Origin: Peribacillus frigoritolerans
Lineage (GTDB): Bacteria; Bacillota; Bacilli; Bacillales; DSM-1321
Reading direction: 5' to 3'
DNA length: 64,000 nucleotides
Assembly (NCBI RefSeq): GCF_001636405.1
Contig: NZ_KV440950.1
Location: forward strand, 240,001-304,000
Shown: positions 12,475-23,181 of the stretch, piece after piece
Layout: the number at the start of each line of letters is the position of its first letter
Position numbering within the stretch: position 1 is the first letter of the stretch
Position numbers and translations under genes: made by a program
The notes under the pieces: model-generated
The model's input: only the letters and a program-made list of their open reading frames with translations
What the model was told of the DNA's origin: nothing
The model's database searches: none

Positions 12475-13263
12475 TTGAAAAAACGAATATTACTCATTAT
12501 TGGACTAGCCTCGATAATGATGCTGTTGGCAGGGTGTACGGAAATTAAAGAACCTATTACTGCGGATAGTGAAGGTTTTTGGAATTCATACATTGTCTAT
12601 CCATTATCAGCCCTGATCATCTGGCTTTCTGAAGCATTGGGCGAGAACTATGGTTTGGGAATCATCGGTGTTACACTAATCATTCGCTTAGCAATACTTC
12701 CATTAATGATCAAACAGGTGAAAAGCTCGAAAGCCATGCAGGCCATTCAGCCTGAAATGAAAGAACTTCAAGCTAAATACAGCTCAAAAGATGCTGCCAC
12801 ACAACAAAAACTACAGCAAGAAACAATGGCTCTATTTTCAAAATATAATGTGAATCCATTGGCGGGATGTTTGCCGATATTGGTGCAAATGCCGATTTTG
12901 ATCGGATTTTACCATGCAATCAGCCGTACGGAAGAAATTGCTTTACATAGTTTTCTTTGGTTTGATTTAGGTTCCCCGGATCCTTATTATATTTTACCGG
13001 TCGTTGCTGGTATCACCACTTTCATCCAGCAAAAGATGTCCATGGCTGGAATGAACTCGAATCCACAAATGGCGGCACAAATGACGATGATGCTTTACAT
13101 CATGCCAATCATGATTGTTGTATTTGCTATTAATTTCCCCGCTGCTCTTTCTCTTTACTGGGTAGTTGGTAACATTTTTGGTATCGTTCAAACATATTTC
13201 ATCAAAGGTCCGGATCTTAGAAAAGCAGCTGCGGAAAACGCGGGAGGGGCAAAGAAAAAGTGA
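12475..13263 (+). CDS. yidC: Membrane protein insertase YidC/SpoIIIJ (lipoprotein)
   Basis: Oxa1/YidC-family insertase for membrane proteins; in B. subtilis this copy (SpoIIIJ) is also needed for forespore SigG activation. A lipoprotein signal peptide ends in LLAGC (Cys about residue 21). Five membrane segments follow, with the hydrophilic-groove Arg in the first ([11 protein letters not shown]). The start is TTG at 12475, 9 nt after AGGAGG, giving 262 residues (B. subtilis 261). An earlier TTG at 12433 would put charged residues before the signal peptide. Its stop overlaps the GTG start of jag. Confidence 0.96.
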   Translation: MKKRILLIIGLASIMMLLAGCTEIKEPITADSEGFWNSYIVYPLSALIIWLSEALGENYGLGIIGVTLIIRLAILPLMIKQVKSSKAMQAIQPEMKELQAKYSSKDAATQQKLQQETMALFSKYNVNPLAGCLPILVQMPILIGFYHAISRTEEIALHSFLWFDLGSPDPYYILPVVAGITTFIQQKMSMAGMNSNPQMAAQMTMMLYIMPIMIVVFAINFPAALSLYWVVGNIFGIVQTYFIKGPDLRKAAAENAGGAKKK

Positions 13264-13880
13264 AAAAGGTGACTGCTACAGGACAATCTGTCGAAGAAGC
13301 AGTAAATTTAGCTTTAGCTCAACTGAACAGCACTAAGGATCGCGTGGAGATTGAAGTAGAAGATGAAGGAAAAAAAGGGTTTTTTGGTTTATTTGGTGCA
13401 AGGAAGGCAATCGTCCATGTGACATTGCCTCCGGATCCCATTGAAGAGACACTTGGATTTTTGAAGAATGTCTGCGTCGAAATGGGAGTCAATGCACAAA
13501 TAAATGTCACCCGTAAAGGTAAGAACGTAACATTCCATTTATCAGGTGATAAAATTGCATTATTGATTGGAAAAAGGGGTCAAACACTAAATTCACTTCA
13601 GTATTTAGCACAGCTGGTAGCAAATCGATATTCGAAGCAGTTTTTGAATATTACCGTAGATGCAGAAGATTATCGAAGCCGCCGCAATGACACCTTAATC
13701 CAATTGGCTGAAAGAATGGCAAATAAAGCCACGAAAACAGGTAAAGCTGTTTCACTGGAGCCGATGCCATCCTATGAACGTAAGGTCATCCATAATGCTC
13801 TCCTGGATTATCCAAAAATAAAAACAACCTCAAGTGGGACGGAGCCATATCGTCACTTGGTCATCACTCCACTTAAATGA
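13260..13880 (+). CDS. jag: RNA-binding protein Jag/KhpB (SpoIIIJ-associated)
   Basis: A 206-residue protein with the Jag-N domain ([27 protein letters not shown]), a KH domain ([16 protein letters not shown]) and a C-terminal R3H domain ([10 protein letters not shown]). It binds RNA and in Firmicutes partners KhpA and affects cell division and elongation. The GTG start overlaps the yidC stop in a GTGA arrangement, which indicates translational coupling. Confidence 0.96.
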   Translation: MKKVTATGQSVEEAVNLALAQLNSTKDRVEIEVEDEGKKGFFGLFGARKAIVHVTLPPDPIEETLGFLKNVCVEMGVNAQINVTRKGKNVTFHLSGDKIALLIGKRGQTLNSLQYLAQLVANRYSKQFLNITVDAEDYRSRRNDTLIQLAERMANKATKTGKAVSLEPMPSYERKVIHNALLDYPKIKTTSSGTEPYRHLVITPLK

Positions 13881-13913
13881 ACCTTCTGCCTTTAAGCAGG
13901 GGTTCTTTTTTTT
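13879..13913 (+). terminator. Terminator after jag
   Basis: A stem GAACC..CTGC / GCAG..GGTTC is followed by eight T, beginning at the jag stop codon. It separates rnpA-yidC-jag from mnmE. Confidence 0.88.
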
Positions 13914-14030
13914 AGGCCCTGAATGTCGAATATCTTTTTTGCGAATTTTCCATTCAACAATAAGTGACAAACTTTTTATATTTTCTTGATCCTTAAAGGG
14001 GATGGAAGAAAATGAAGCGGGCGATATTTG

Positions 14031-14093
14031 TTATTCACATGTGGATAAGTTAAAATGGTTGTTACAGAATATGGATTAACGGCGTGTGGATAA
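14031..14093. promoter_or_regulatory. DnaA-box cluster between jag and mnmE
   Basis: Three DnaA boxes lie within 63 bp: TTATTCACA (14031-14039), TGTGGATAA (14040-14048) and TGTGGATAA (14085-14093). Two are exact consensus and the first two abut head to head. A DnaA-binding region in the jag-mnmE (thdF) gap is also known in B. subtilis. It may titrate DnaA or regulate mnmE. The rest of the 335 bp gap shows only the jag terminator. Confidence 0.75.
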
Positions 14094-14215
14094 CTCTTGG
14101 AAGGAAGGAGTATCTACTTTTTTTCATGAATATACTGTGGTATTGTAGTAATTTAGGGATTCGACGATTTTATTATCAAAAAAAATAGAACCATCAATAT
14201 ATAAGAGGTGAAAGC

Positions 14216-15601
14216 ATGGAATTCGATACAATCACCGCTATCTCTACTCCCTTAGGGGAAGGGGCAATCGCCATCGTTAGAATCAGCGGTGATGAGGCCA
14301 TAGAAATAGCCGATAGGATCTTTAAAGGACCAGGTGGAAAAGGATTGCTTGAAGTGAAATCACATACGATTCATTATGGCCACCTTATCCAGCCTAAAAC
14401 AGGTGAAATCATAGAGGAAGTCATGGTTTCGGTCATGATGGGTCCAAAGACATTTACAAGGGAAGATGTAGTTGAAATAAATTGTCACGGTGGAATCGTT
14501 TCGGTCAATAGGGTACTGCAGCTTATTCTCTCACAAGGTGCTCGTTTAGCGGAACCTGGTGAATTTACGAAACGGGCTTTTTTGAATGGCAGGATTGATC
14601 TTTCCCAAGCTGAGGCCGTTATGGACTTAATCCGTGCTAAAACGGATAAAGCCATGAATGTTGCATTAGGTCAAATGGAAGGACGGCTTTCGAAATTAAT
14701 CCAAAATCTGCGTCAGGAAATTTTACAGACCCTCGCTCAAGTCGAGGTAAATATAGATTATCCGGAATATGATGATGTCGAAGAAATGACGCATCGTTTA
14801 TTTTTGGAAAAAGGCAGTTATGTGAAGAATGAAATAGAGAAACTGCTTCACACCGCCCAACAGGGGAAAATACTTCGGGATGGACTTGCGACCGTTATCA
14901 TAGGTCGTCCTAATGTCGGAAAATCTTCATTGCTTAACAGCTTAGTTCATGAAAACAAAGCGATCGTCACTGATATTCCAGGTACAACACGTGATGTTAT
15001 TGAAGAGTATGTCAATGTTCGCGGTGTACCGCTTAAACTTGTTGATACAGCAGGAATTCGCGAAACGGAGGATATCGTTGAACGAATTGGAGTTGAACGG
15101 TCTCGTGCAGTATTAAAAGAAGCGGATTTAATATTGCTTGTATTGAACTATTCCGATGATTTCACTACTGAAGATGAGAAACTATTCCAAGCGGTTGAGG
15201 GAATGGATGTTATCGTTATCATCAATAAAACAGACCTTCCACAAAAAATCGATATGGCAAAAGTTAAGGAAATGGCGGCATCCCATAAAGTTGTTACGAC
15301 TTCATTACTGGAAGATCGAGGGGTCGATGAATTGGAAGAAGCGATCGCTTCTTTATTTTTCGAAGGTTCTTTAGAAACGGGAGACCTGACCTATGTGTCC
15401 AATGCAAGGCATATAGCTTTGCTGGGACAGGCATTACAGGCTATCGAAGATGCAATTGATGCTATTGAAATGGGTACGCCGGTTGATTTGGTTCAAATCG
15501 ATTTCACGAAAGCATGGGAGTTACTTGGAGAAATCATTGGCGAAAGCGTTCAGGATAATTTGATCAACCAATTGTTCTCTCAATTTTGTTTAGGAAAATA
15601 A
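14216..15601 (+). CDS. mnmE: tRNA modification GTPase MnmE (TrmE)
   Basis: With MnmG it makes the carboxymethylaminomethyl group on U34 of certain tRNAs. The N-terminal formyl-THF-binding domain starts [20 protein letters not shown]. The G domain inserted in the helical region has G1 [10 protein letters not shown]3 DTAG and G4 NKTD. The C-terminal FCLGK carries the catalytic Cys. Length is 461 residues. The start ATG follows GAGGTGAAAGC. mnmG follows after 21 bp. Confidence 0.98.
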   Translation: MEFDTITAISTPLGEGAIAIVRISGDEAIEIADRIFKGPGGKGLLEVKSHTIHYGHLIQPKTGEIIEEVMVSVMMGPKTFTREDVVEINCHGGIVSVNRVLQLILSQGARLAEPGEFTKRAFLNGRIDLSQAEAVMDLIRAKTDKAMNVALGQMEGRLSKLIQNLRQEILQTLAQVEVNIDYPEYDDVEEMTHRLFLEKGSYVKNEIEKLLHTAQQGKILRDGLATVIIGRPNVGKSSLLNSLVHENKAIVTDIPGTTRDVIEEYVNVRGVPLKLVDTAGIRETEDIVERIGVERSRAVLKEADLILLVLNYSDDFTTEDEKLFQAVEGMDVIVIINKTDLPQKIDMAKVKEMAASHKVVTTSLLEDRGVDELEEAIASLFFEGSLETGDLTYVSNARHIALLGQALQAIEDAIDAIEMGTPVDLVQIDFTKAWELLGEIIGESVQDNLINQLFSQFCLGK

Positions 15602-15622
15602 GCGTAAAAGGAGGAAAAGGAT

Positions 15623-17509
15623 ATGCAATACGAAGCAGGTAGCTATGATGTCATTGTTATTGGTGCCGGTCATGCTGGCAGTGAGGCGGGCCTTGCAGCT
15701 GCAAGAGTAGGAGCTAAAACGTTGATGATCACCATTAACTTGGATATGGTCGCCTTTATGCCATGCAATCCCTCCGTCGGCGGGCCGGCAAAAGGGATAG
15801 TCGTTAGGGAAATTGACGCTTTAGGCGGTGAAATGGGAAGAAATATCGACAAGACCCATATTCAAATGAGGATGCTCAATACGGCAAAAGGTCCGGCCGT
15901 TCGTGCGCTGCGGGCGCAGGCAGATAAATTTCTCTATCAGCAAGAAATGAAAAAGACGATAGAAGACCAAGAAAATTTGACATTGATTCAAGGAATGGTA
16001 GAGGAATTAATTGTTGAAAACGACGTATGTACGGGTGTCATCACTAAAACAGGTGCGGTGTACCGTGCGAAAACTGTCGTAATTACGACGGGAACATATT
16101 TACGCGGTGAAATCATTTTAGGGGAACTGAAATATTCAAGCGGCCCTAACAATCAGCAGCCTTCCATCAGGCTTTCCGAACACTTGGAGCAGTTAGGATT
16201 TGATTTGGTCCGTTTTAAAACAGGAACGCCTCCACGTGTGAATAGTTCTTCCATAGACTATAGCAAAACGGAAATTCAGCCTGGCGATGAAGTGCCTCGT
16301 GCCTTTTCTTATGAAACGACAAAGTTCATAACGGATCAATTACCATGCTGGTTAACGTATACGAATGAGGGTACACATCAGCTCATTGATGAGAATCTAC
16401 ACCGTTCACCAATGTATTCCGGAATGATTAAAGGAACCGGACCGCGTTATTGTCCATCGATAGAAGATAAAGTCGTTCGTTTTAATGATAAACCACGGCA
16501 TCAAATCTTCTTGGAACCTGAAGGTCGCAATACAAAGGAAGTTTATGTGCAAGGTTTATCCACCAGTCTGCCTGAAGATGTGCAAGTGAAAATCCTGCAA
16601 ACAATTCCGGGACTTGAAAAAGCGGAAATGATGCGTGCTGGATATGCAATTGAATATGATGCCATCGTTCCTACGCAGCTATGGCCTACACTTGAAACGA
16701 AGAAAATCAAAAATCTATATACTGCAGGTCAAATTAACGGGACATCCGGCTATGAAGAAGCAGCAGGACAAGGATTGATGGCCGGTATTAATGCAGGATT
16801 GAATGCAATGGGTAAGGAAGAACTGATTTTAAGCCGTTCGGATGCCTATATTGGTGTTCTCATTGATGACCTTGTAACGAAAGGCACGAATGAACCATAC
16901 CGATTGCTGACTTCACGTGCAGAATATCGTTTATTATTGCGTCATGATAATGCCGATCTACGCTTAACGGAAATTGGATTCAATATCGGAATGATCAAAG
17001 AAGAACGCTACAAACGTTTCCTTATGAAAAAAGAAGCGGTAGAAATGGAAAAGGAACGATTGAAATCAAACTTCATCAAACCGACCAAAGAGGTGCAAGA
17101 AGTCATTACTGCAAGTGGCGGCAGTGAATTAAAGGATGGAATCCGTGCCTCCGATTTATTGAAAAGGCCTGAAATGGATTATTCCCATATTCAGAAGTTG
17201 GCGCCAAGTGATGTCGAACTGAGTGAAGAAGTGACGGAACAGGTCGAAATCCAGATCAAGTATGAAGGATATATCGAAAAATCCTTGCAGCAAGTCGATC
17301 GCCTGAAAAAAATGGAGAACAAAAAGATTCCAGAGAATATCGATTATGATGCAATTTCTGGTCTTGCAACGGAGGCACGTCAAAAATTAAAGCAGGTCCA
17401 CCCGCTATCAGTAGCTCAGGCTTCAAGAATTTCCGGTGTGAATCCCGCTGATGTTTCCATTCTGCTTGTTTATTTGGAACAAGGTAAGATTGCCAGAGTA
17501 TCTCAGTAA
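15623..17509 (+). CDS. mnmG: tRNA uridine-34 modification enzyme MnmG (GidA)
   Basis: FAD-dependent partner of MnmE in xm5U34 formation. The dinucleotide-binding motif [12 protein letters not shown] is near the N-terminus. The GidA signatures [11 protein letters not shown] and [18 protein letters not shown] are intact. The 628 residues equal the B. subtilis length. The start follows AGGAGGAAAAGG. Confidence 0.98.
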   Translation: MQYEAGSYDVIVIGAGHAGSEAGLAAARVGAKTLMITINLDMVAFMPCNPSVGGPAKGIVVREIDALGGEMGRNIDKTHIQMRMLNTAKGPAVRALRAQADKFLYQQEMKKTIEDQENLTLIQGMVEELIVENDVCTGVITKTGAVYRAKTVVITTGTYLRGEIILGELKYSSGPNNQQPSIRLSEHLEQLGFDLVRFKTGTPPRVNSSSIDYSKTEIQPGDEVPRAFSYETTKFITDQLPCWLTYTNEGTHQLIDENLHRSPMYSGMIKGTGPRYCPSIEDKVVRFNDKPRHQIFLEPEGRNTKEVYVQGLSTSLPEDVQVKILQTIPGLEKAEMMRAGYAIEYDAIVPTQLWPTLETKKIKNLYTAGQINGTSGYEEAAGQGLMAGINAGLNAMGKEELILSRSDAYIGVLIDDLVTKGTNEPYRLLTSRAEYRLLLRHDNADLRLTEIGFNIGMIKEERYKRFLMKKEAVEMEKERLKSNFIKPTKEVQEVITASGGSELKDGIRASDLLKRPEMDYSHIQKLAPSDVELSEEVTEQVEIQIKYEGYIEKSLQQVDRLKKMENKKIPENIDYDAISGLATEARQKLKQVHPLSVAQASRISGVNPADVSILLVYLEQGKIARVSQ

Positions 17510-17538
17510 CGGAAATACCCGAAAAGGATTGAAAAAAC

Positions 17539-18255
17539 ATGAATATTGAACAGTTCCAACAAGCACTGCTGGAGAAAGGGATCGAGCTTTCTCCTCAACA
17601 GCTTGATCAGTTTGACACGTATTATCGATTATTGGTGGAATGGAACGAAAAGATGAACTTAACAGCCATCACAGATAAAGAAGAAGTTTATCTAAAGCAT
17701 TTTTATGATTCAATCAGTGCAGCCTTCTATTTTGACTTTAACGAATCCTATCAAATTTGCGATGTTGGGGCTGGAGCTGGATTTCCGAGTATTCCATTGA
17801 AGATTTGTTTCCCTGATATCCACGTCTCGATTGTGGATTCCTTGAATAAGCGAATTTCTTTTTTGAATCACCTTGCGGATTCGTTGCAATTAAAGGGAGT
17901 TTCCTTTTATCATGACCGGGCGGAAACCTTTGCCCAAAAACCGGAGCATCGCGAATCCTATGATATTGTCATGGCGAGGGCGGTAGCGAGGATGTCAGTT
18001 TTAAGTGAACTATGTTTGCCGCTTGTTAAACTGGATGGGACGTTCATTGCCATGAAAGCGGCTAGTGCACAAGATGAAATGGACACAGGGAAGAAGGCCA
18101 TTTTTACATTAGGCGGAGAAATCGAAGAAATTCATCCTTTCACATTGCCAGAGGAAAATAGTGAAAGAAACATCATTACTGTAAAAAAAGTGAAGAAGAC
18201 TCCTAAAAAATACCCAAGAAAACCAGGGACACCGAATAAGCAGCCTATTGAATAA
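17539..18255 (+). CDS. rsmG: 16S rRNA (guanine-527-N7)-methyltransferase RsmG
   Basis: SAM-dependent methyltransferase of G527 in 16S rRNA; loss gives low-level streptomycin resistance. The SAM motif is [14 protein letters not shown], followed by [15 protein letters not shown]. The 238-residue length fits (B. subtilis 239). It ends with a basic tail ([16 protein letters not shown]). It lies 29 bp after mnmG in the conserved mnmE-mnmG-rsmG cluster. Confidence 0.97.
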   Translation: MNIEQFQQALLEKGIELSPQQLDQFDTYYRLLVEWNEKMNLTAITDKEEVYLKHFYDSISAAFYFDFNESYQICDVGAGAGFPSIPLKICFPDIHVSIVDSLNKRISFLNHLADSLQLKGVSFYHDRAETFAQKPEHRESYDIVMARAVARMSVLSELCLPLVKLDGTFIAMKAASAQDEMDTGKKAIFTLGGEIEEIHPFTLPEENSERNIITVKKVKKTPKKYPRKPGTPNKQPIE

Positions 18256-18635
18256 CTTCTGTACGATGAGTATGTTTTCATAGTAAGAGCAGAGGATTCA
18301 GATATATATGGCTGGTACTTGCCCTTATTTTCTTTTACTATAAATGTATGACCTTATTATTTTCACTTAATACTGCATTTGCCAACAAGAAGGCATTTTC
18401 GGTACAGGTTAAGACGTGTGCCCTTAGCTTGCTGATTCAGGGAAATAATTTTGGGAAAGCCGGCCGATATTTATAAAAACTGGCCGTCGACCCTCATTAT
18501 TGCCTTGATGGCGCCAGTCGACATGTTTTTTACAGTGAAGGGACATATGTATAACCATGTCGGGAAATGTATGCAGGACTTGTCCTTTAAATAGAGAATA
18601 TGTTATTTGGGAGTTTTAAAAGGTGGTGTAGGAAG
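18256..18635. other. 380 bp gap between rsmG and noc
   Basis: No coding sequence with a ribosome-binding site was found. It contains CTGGCCGTCGAC near 18480 and GTCGAC again at about 18517, a possible long hairpin followed by a T-rich stretch, and an ATATAT-rich area near 18300. I cannot assign a promoter for noc with confidence. Confidence 0.4.
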
Positions 18636-19496
18636 ATGAAGCATCCTTTTTCGCGGTTCTTTGGGTTTGGCGAAAAAGAAGAAGAGCAACTAGAGATGGA
18701 GACACCTAGCAATAATAATGAAGAAATAAGAAAAATTTCCATTTCCGACATTGTGCCTAATCGATTTCAACCAAGGACCGTTTTTAATGACGATAAAATT
18801 GCCGAATTGGCTCAAACGATCCATACACATGGGATCATTCAACCAATTGTAGTAAGGGCTTATGGTCAGGGAAAATATGAAATCATTGCAGGTGAGCGTC
18901 GTTTCCGGGCCATGCAAAAGCTTGGCTGGGAATTGGCACCTGCTATAATCAAAGATTTCACCGATACAGAAACGGCTTCCGTTGCGCTGATAGAAAACCT
19001 TCAGCGTGAAGAACTGACACCGATTGAAGAAGCTTTGGCTTACGGAAAACTATTGGAGCTGCATAGTTTAACCCAAGAAGCCCTGGCACAAAGACTGGGA
19101 ATTGGTCAATCCACCGTGGCGAATAAGCTTCGGCTGCTTAAGCTGCCGCAGGAGGTTCAGGATGCCCTTCTTCAAAAGCAAATTACGGAACGCCATGCCC
19201 GCTCGTTGATACCGTTAAAGAGTCCTGAAAAGCAGTTGAAACTGCTTTTGGAAATCATCGAAAAAGGGTTAAACGTCAAGCAGACCGAAGAGCAGGTCGT
19301 CAAGCTCTTAACGGGTACTGTGCAGAAGCCGAAACCTAAGCGAAAAGCGTTTAGTAAAGACATGAGGATTGCCGTGAATACTATCCGCCAATCACTCAGT
19401 ATGGTTACAGACAATGGAATAAATTTGGATGCAGAGGAAGAAGAATTCGAGGAGTATTATCAGTTCACGATTAAAATACCCAAGAAAAAAACTTGA
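18636..19496 (+). CDS. noc: Nucleoid occlusion protein Noc
   Basis: ParB-family CTP-dependent DNA-binding protein that blocks Z-ring assembly over the nucleoid and is tethered to the membrane. It has the N-terminal amphipathic helix ([16 protein letters not shown]), the ParB/Srx CTPase motifs ([13 protein letters not shown]) and the helix-turn-helix ([21 protein letters not shown]). ATG at 18636 gives the expected N-terminus; an ATG at 18600 would bury the membrane-targeting helix. Length is 286 residues (B. subtilis 283). No clear Noc-binding site (ATTTCCCGGGAAAT) was seen in the window. Confidence 0.97.
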   Translation: MKHPFSRFFGFGEKEEEQLEMETPSNNNEEIRKISISDIVPNRFQPRTVFNDDKIAELAQTIHTHGIIQPIVVRAYGQGKYEIIAGERRFRAMQKLGWELAPAIIKDFTDTETASVALIENLQREELTPIEEALAYGKLLELHSLTQEALAQRLGIGQSTVANKLRLLKLPQEVQDALLQKQITERHARSLIPLKSPEKQLKLLLEIIEKGLNVKQTEEQVVKLLTGTVQKPKPKRKAFSKDMRIAVNTIRQSLSMVTDNGINLDAEEEEFEEYYQFTIKIPKKKT

Positions 19497-19756
19497 TTCC
19501 CCATCCTTAGCCCGCTTGGTAGTCTCCGATTACCAAGCTTTTTTTATTTTCTCTTCAAAACTGGCATTTTCCACTTTTAAAACATTCAACTTTTCCTGGA
19601 TTTTTAATGCTTTTAGAAGTATTTCAAATTTTAAGAGGAATTTCAGAAAACGATTTCTTCCAGTAACATTCATGATAAAATAGAAAGAAATAATTGGATT
19701 CACGGTAAAAATCAATAGATTTAGCGTCATGAAGATAGTTGAAAGCGGGTGAATTC

Positions 19757-20518
19757 GTGGGTAAGATTCTCGCCATTGCCAATCAAAAGGGCGGTGTTGG
19801 AAAAACGACAACTTCTGTCAGTTTAAGTGCTTGTCTTGCATACATTGGACAGAAAGTCTTAATGGTCGATATTGACCCGCAGGGAAATGCGACAAGCGGT
19901 GCAGGTATTGACAAAGCAGATGTGGAACAATGTATTTATGATGTATTGGTTGATGATGTTGAGGCCAGTACCGTTATCATGGAAACAAAGGTGGAAAACC
20001 TATATGCTATACCTGCGACAATTCAACTTGCAGGTGCAGAGATTGAACTTGTTCCAACCATCTCAAGGGAAGTCCGATTAAAAAGGGCGTTAGAAGAGGT
20101 GCAAAGCCAATATGATTACATTGTGATTGACTGCCCTCCATCATTGGGTTTGCTTACGCTTAATGCCTTAACGGCTGCCGATGCTGTTTTGATCCCAGTA
20201 CAATGTGAATATTATGCATTGGAGGGTTTGAGTCAACTATTGAATACGGTCCGCCTCGTCCAAAAGCATTTGAACCATGATTTGAAAATCGAGGGTGTGC
20301 TATTGACGATGTTGGATGCAAGAACAAATTTAGGTCTCCAGGTCATAGAAGAAGTCAAAAAATACTTTCAGGATAAAGTCTACCAAACCATCATTCCCCG
20401 CAATGTCCGTTTGAGTGAAGCACCGAGCCATGGAGAACCGATAATTATATATGATCCAAAGTCACGAGGGGCGGAGGTCTATCTAGAATTGGCAAAGGAA
20501 GTGGTATCAAATGGCTAA
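19757..20518 (+). CDS. soj: Chromosome-partitioning ATPase Soj (ParA)
   Basis: Deviant-Walker ParA ATPase that works with Spo0J and regulates DnaA. KGGVGKTTT (signature Lys about residue 11) and the second motif VLMVDIDPQGNATSG are intact, as is IDCPPSLGLLTLNAL. The GTG at 19757 is chosen: it follows GGGTGA and gives 253 residues, equal to B. subtilis. The frame is open from 19739. It overlaps spo0J by 8 nt, so translation is coupled. Confidence 0.98.
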   Translation: MGKILAIANQKGGVGKTTTSVSLSACLAYIGQKVLMVDIDPQGNATSGAGIDKADVEQCIYDVLVDDVEASTVIMETKVENLYAIPATIQLAGAEIELVPTISREVRLKRALEEVQSQYDYIVIDCPPSLGLLTLNALTAADAVLIPVQCEYYALEGLSQLLNTVRLVQKHLNHDLKIEGVLLTMLDARTNLGLQVIEEVKKYFQDKVYQTIIPRNVRLSEAPSHGEPIIIYDPKSRGAEVYLELAKEVVSNG

Positions 20519-21371
20519 AGGGCTTGGCAAAGGACTTAACGCACTTTTCAACAGTGGGGAGATCAGTAAAGATGAAATCGTGCGCGAAATCAAATTAAGG
20601 GAATTAAGGCCAAATCCTTATCAGCCCCGAAAGAGCTTTCGGCTAGAAGCTATAGAGGAATTGAAGCAATCCATCATGGAGCATGGGATATTACAGCCGA
20701 TTATTGCCCGGAAAAGTATTAAGGGATATGAAATCGTGGCTGGGGAAAGGCGTTATCGTGCTGCCAAGGAAGCTGATTTAAAGACAGTTCCAGTCGTTGT
20801 GAGGGAATTGAGTGAACAGCAGATGATGGAACTGGCCATTTTGGAAAACCTGCAACGGGAAGATTTGAATCCGATCGAAGAGGCTGCCGCTTATCAAACG
20901 CTTCTTGAAAAATTGGAATTCACCCAGGAGCAGCTGGCCAACCGGCTGGGAAAAAGCCGACCCCATATTGCGAACCATGTTAGATTACTATCTTTGCCTG
21001 AAGGAATTAGGAGATATATCTCCGACGGGGAAATTTCCATGGGACATGGCCGGGCATTGCTGGGTTTAAAGAAAAAAGAGATGCTCAAGCCGGTAGCGGA
21101 TAAAGTCCTCAAGGAAGGGATGAATGTCAGACAGCTGGAGCAGTATATACATCAATTGAATGATACCGTTTCACGTGAAACCAAACCTAAGAAACAAGAG
21201 AAAAAAGATATCTTCATAAAGCAAAGGGAGACAAGTCTGCGTGAAAGACTGGGAACGAGCGTAACGATAAAACAAAGCAAGAAAAAAGGAAAAATAGAAA
21301 TAGAGTTCTTTTCAAAAGAAGATTTAGAGAGAATTTTGAACTTGATCGATCAAGAGAACCTTTCCTCTTAG
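20511..21371 (+). CDS. spo0J: Chromosome-partitioning protein Spo0J (ParB)
   Basis: CTPase clamp that loads at parS, spreads and recruits SMC; in B. subtilis it also antagonises Soj and allows sporulation. The N-terminal KGLGKGLNALF is the Soj-stimulating peptide. GERRYRAAKEADLKTVPV is the CTP-binding region. TQEQLANRLGKSRPHIANHVRLL is the parS-reading helix-turn-helix (positions about 145-167). Length is 286 residues. The coding sequence itself contains a parS site. Confidence 0.98.
   Translation: MAKGLGKGLNALFNSGEISKDEIVREIKLRELRPNPYQPRKSFRLEAIEELKQSIMEHGILQPIIARKSIKGYEIVAGERRYRAAKEADLKTVPVVVRELSEQQMMELAILENLQREDLNPIEEAAAYQTLLEKLEFTQEQLANRLGKSRPHIANHVRLLSLPEGIRRYISDGEISMGHGRALLGLKKKEMLKPVADKVLKEGMNVRQLEQYIHQLNDTVSRETKPKKQEKKDIFIKQRETSLRERLGTSVTIKQSKKKGKIEIEFFSKEDLERILNLIDQENLSS
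21167..21182. promoter_or_regulatory. parS centromere site inside spo0J
   Basis: GTTTCACGTGAAAC is the perfect palindromic core of parS (consensus TGTTTCACGTGAAACA); only the outermost bases differ. A parS inside spo0J is also found in B. subtilis. This is the main predicted loading site for Spo0J and SMC here. Confidence 0.93.
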
Positions 21372-21423
21372 ATCCCCTTATGAAAAGATCATGAAGACAT
21401 ATGCAGAAAATTAGGTGGATGAG

Positions 21424-22125
21424 ATGGTATTATTAGGGGCTTTGGTGAACGGTGCCTGCATTTTAATCGGCTCGATTTTAGGAAGGTTTTTACAACATAT
21501 ACCTGAGAAGATTAAAGAAACGGTCATGAGCGGTATCGGTTTAGCCGTGATGGTTTTAGGTTTGCAGATGGGGTTTAAAAGCGATAATTTCCTTGTTGTC
21601 ATTTTAAGTATTGTCGGCGGGGCGGTCCTCGGTGAATGGATGAATCTTGAGGGCAGGCTTAATTCTTTAGGCAATTGGATTGAACGCAGGATGAAAGCGA
21701 AGGAAGGAACCTCGATATCCCAGGGGTTTGTAACGGCTACGCTCATATTTGGGATTGGGGCGATGGCCATTATCGGTGCCCTGGATAGCGGTATCCGGAA
21801 TGATCATGACGTTTTGATAACAAAAGCGATAATCGATGGATTCACAGCACTTGTCCTCGCCAGCACGTTAGGCATAGGGGTACTTTTTTCAGCATTTCCT
21901 ATCATTCTTTATGAGGGATTCCTGGCGGTTTTTTCAAGGCAGATCAATACGATGATCCCATCTGCATTAATGGATTCCTTCATATTGGAAATGACGGCAA
22001 CTGGCGGAGTCATGATTTTGGCGATTGGTTTGAATATTATCGGTGTCACCAAAATCAGGGTGGCGAATCTGCTTCCGGGCATAATGATCACGGCCATTCT
22101 GGTTACTTTCATGTATTATGCATAA
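21424..22125 (+). CDS. DUF554 family membrane protein
   Basis: A 233-residue, glycine-rich polytopic membrane protein with six to seven predicted segments, matching the DUF554 (YqgA/YdfK) family, a possible transporter of unknown substrate. Typical features are the start LLGALVNGACILIGSILG and the GFVTATLIFGIGAMAIIGAL segment. ATG at 21424 is preferred over the in-frame GTG at 21415 because the AGGTGG site overlaps that GTG. It follows spo0J by about 50 bp and ends at a strong terminator. Confidence 0.85.
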   Translation: MVLLGALVNGACILIGSILGRFLQHIPEKIKETVMSGIGLAVMVLGLQMGFKSDNFLVVILSIVGGAVLGEWMNLEGRLNSLGNWIERRMKAKEGTSISQGFVTATLIFGIGAMAIIGALDSGIRNDHDVLITKAIIDGFTALVLASTLGIGVLFSAFPIILYEGFLAVFSRQINTMIPSALMDSFILEMTATGGVMILAIGLNIIGVTKIRVANLLPGIMITAILVTFMYYA

Positions 22126-22161
22126 AAAAGAAGGAAGGGGCTGGCCCCTTCCTTCTTTTTT
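22124..22161. terminator. Bidirectional terminator between DUF554 gene and yyaC
   Basis: A perfect GAAGGAAGGGG/CCCCTTCCTTC stem flanked by A and T runs, located between two convergent genes and serving both. Confidence 0.95.
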
Positions 22162-22174
22162 ATGAAAAAACCGA

Positions 22175-22810
22175 TCAAAGGGTTTTTTCTTGCTTGAATG
22201 ACCATGTGAAAGGAGTGATGGAAGGTTTTATTGGATAAAGATTTTGTGCCTCATAAATCCCCTCGGCAATGGTTTTCGCCATTTTTAGCACAAGATTAAG
22301 ACGCGTGTTCTGCAAGACCATGAACTCCATGAATCCACTTACATTCACGATTCCTGTAATATGGGCATTTCCGACGGAAGGAAGGTCTTTATTGACCCCG
22401 GCACCCGGCTTAACTGGTCCCTGGCCGATCTGAACGATGCCGACGCTTTTCATTTTCCCCAAGCAAGCATCGATTCCGACTATAAAGGCATTGGCATGCA
22501 GCTTTTTAATTTCATTTAATTTTTCCTGTAAATTCATCGCATGTATAGGGTCATCCAGAGTACCATAAACATGGAATGAAGAAGAACTGTTTTCAGCCTT
22601 TTCACTAAGCAGAGTGCCGACAAGTGGTCCGAGTGAATCGCCTGTGGAACGGTCTGTGCCTATGCAGACGATGACGATTGGTTGAAGCTTTCCTGTTGGG
22701 AGGAGGTTGATTAATTCCTGGGAAATTTGTTTGGATGCATCCGTATCTTCATGCAGGATGCGACTCAATCTATTTTTATTATTATTAAATAGACTAGAAT
22801 TCAGATTCAT
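22175..22810 (-). CDS. yyaC: Spore protease YyaC
   Basis: A DUF1256 family protein, structurally related to the germination protease GPR and hydrogenase-maturation peptidases, found only in spore formers. Recognisable segments are IVCIGTDRSTGDSLGPLVG, VYGTLDDPIHAMNL, IVGIDACLG and GAGVNKDLPSVG. Length is 211 residues. The start ATG follows AAAGGAG. It opposes the surrounding genes, as in B. subtilis. A forespore-type promoter lies upstream. Confidence 0.93.
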   Translation of the reverse strand: MNLNSSLFNNNKNRLSRILHEDTDASKQISQELINLLPTGKLQPIVIVCIGTDRSTGDSLGPLVGTLLSEKAENSSSSFHVYGTLDDPIHAMNLQEKLNEIKKLHANAFIVGIDACLGKMKSVGIVQIGQGPVKPGAGVNKDLPSVGNAHITGIVNVSGFMEFMVLQNTRLNLVLKMAKTIAEGIYEAQNLYPIKPSITPFTWSFKQEKTL

Positions 22811-22841
22811 CGGCTCAACTCCTTTACTTTATTTGGTATTA

Positions 22842-22870
22842 CAGTATACGGATAAAAAGGGGAAAATATA
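22842..22870 (-). promoter_or_regulatory. Possible forespore (SigF/SigG-type) promoter of yyaC
   Basis: On the minus strand GTATA (22870 to 22866) and GTATACT (22848 to 22842) are separated by 17 bp, resembling the SigG pattern (-35 GNATA, -10 CATACTA) with mismatches. It lies about 30 bp before the yyaC start. The call rests partly on the gene's known sporulation link. Confidence 0.4.
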
Positions 22871-23181
22871 CGGTATTTAACATGATGGGTGAGGGAATTT
22901 TTTGCAAAACATGCAAACAGGTGAAGGGGATATGAATCGACGTTATCCTCTACCAATTGCTTTCATCTATACTTTCTAGTAAATAATCATTTGAATGTTC
23001 GGGAAAAAATTTCTAAATTCTATTAACTATATACCCATAATTTTTTTGTACAGAAACCATTATTTATTGATAAAATAGAGAAAATCTCTCTATTTCATGG
23101 TTACCTCCATGCATGGAGGGTAGAGGAATACGTCGAAGATATAATAGTTTTGCTGTTATTTGCATTAGGCAGGAGGAAAAT

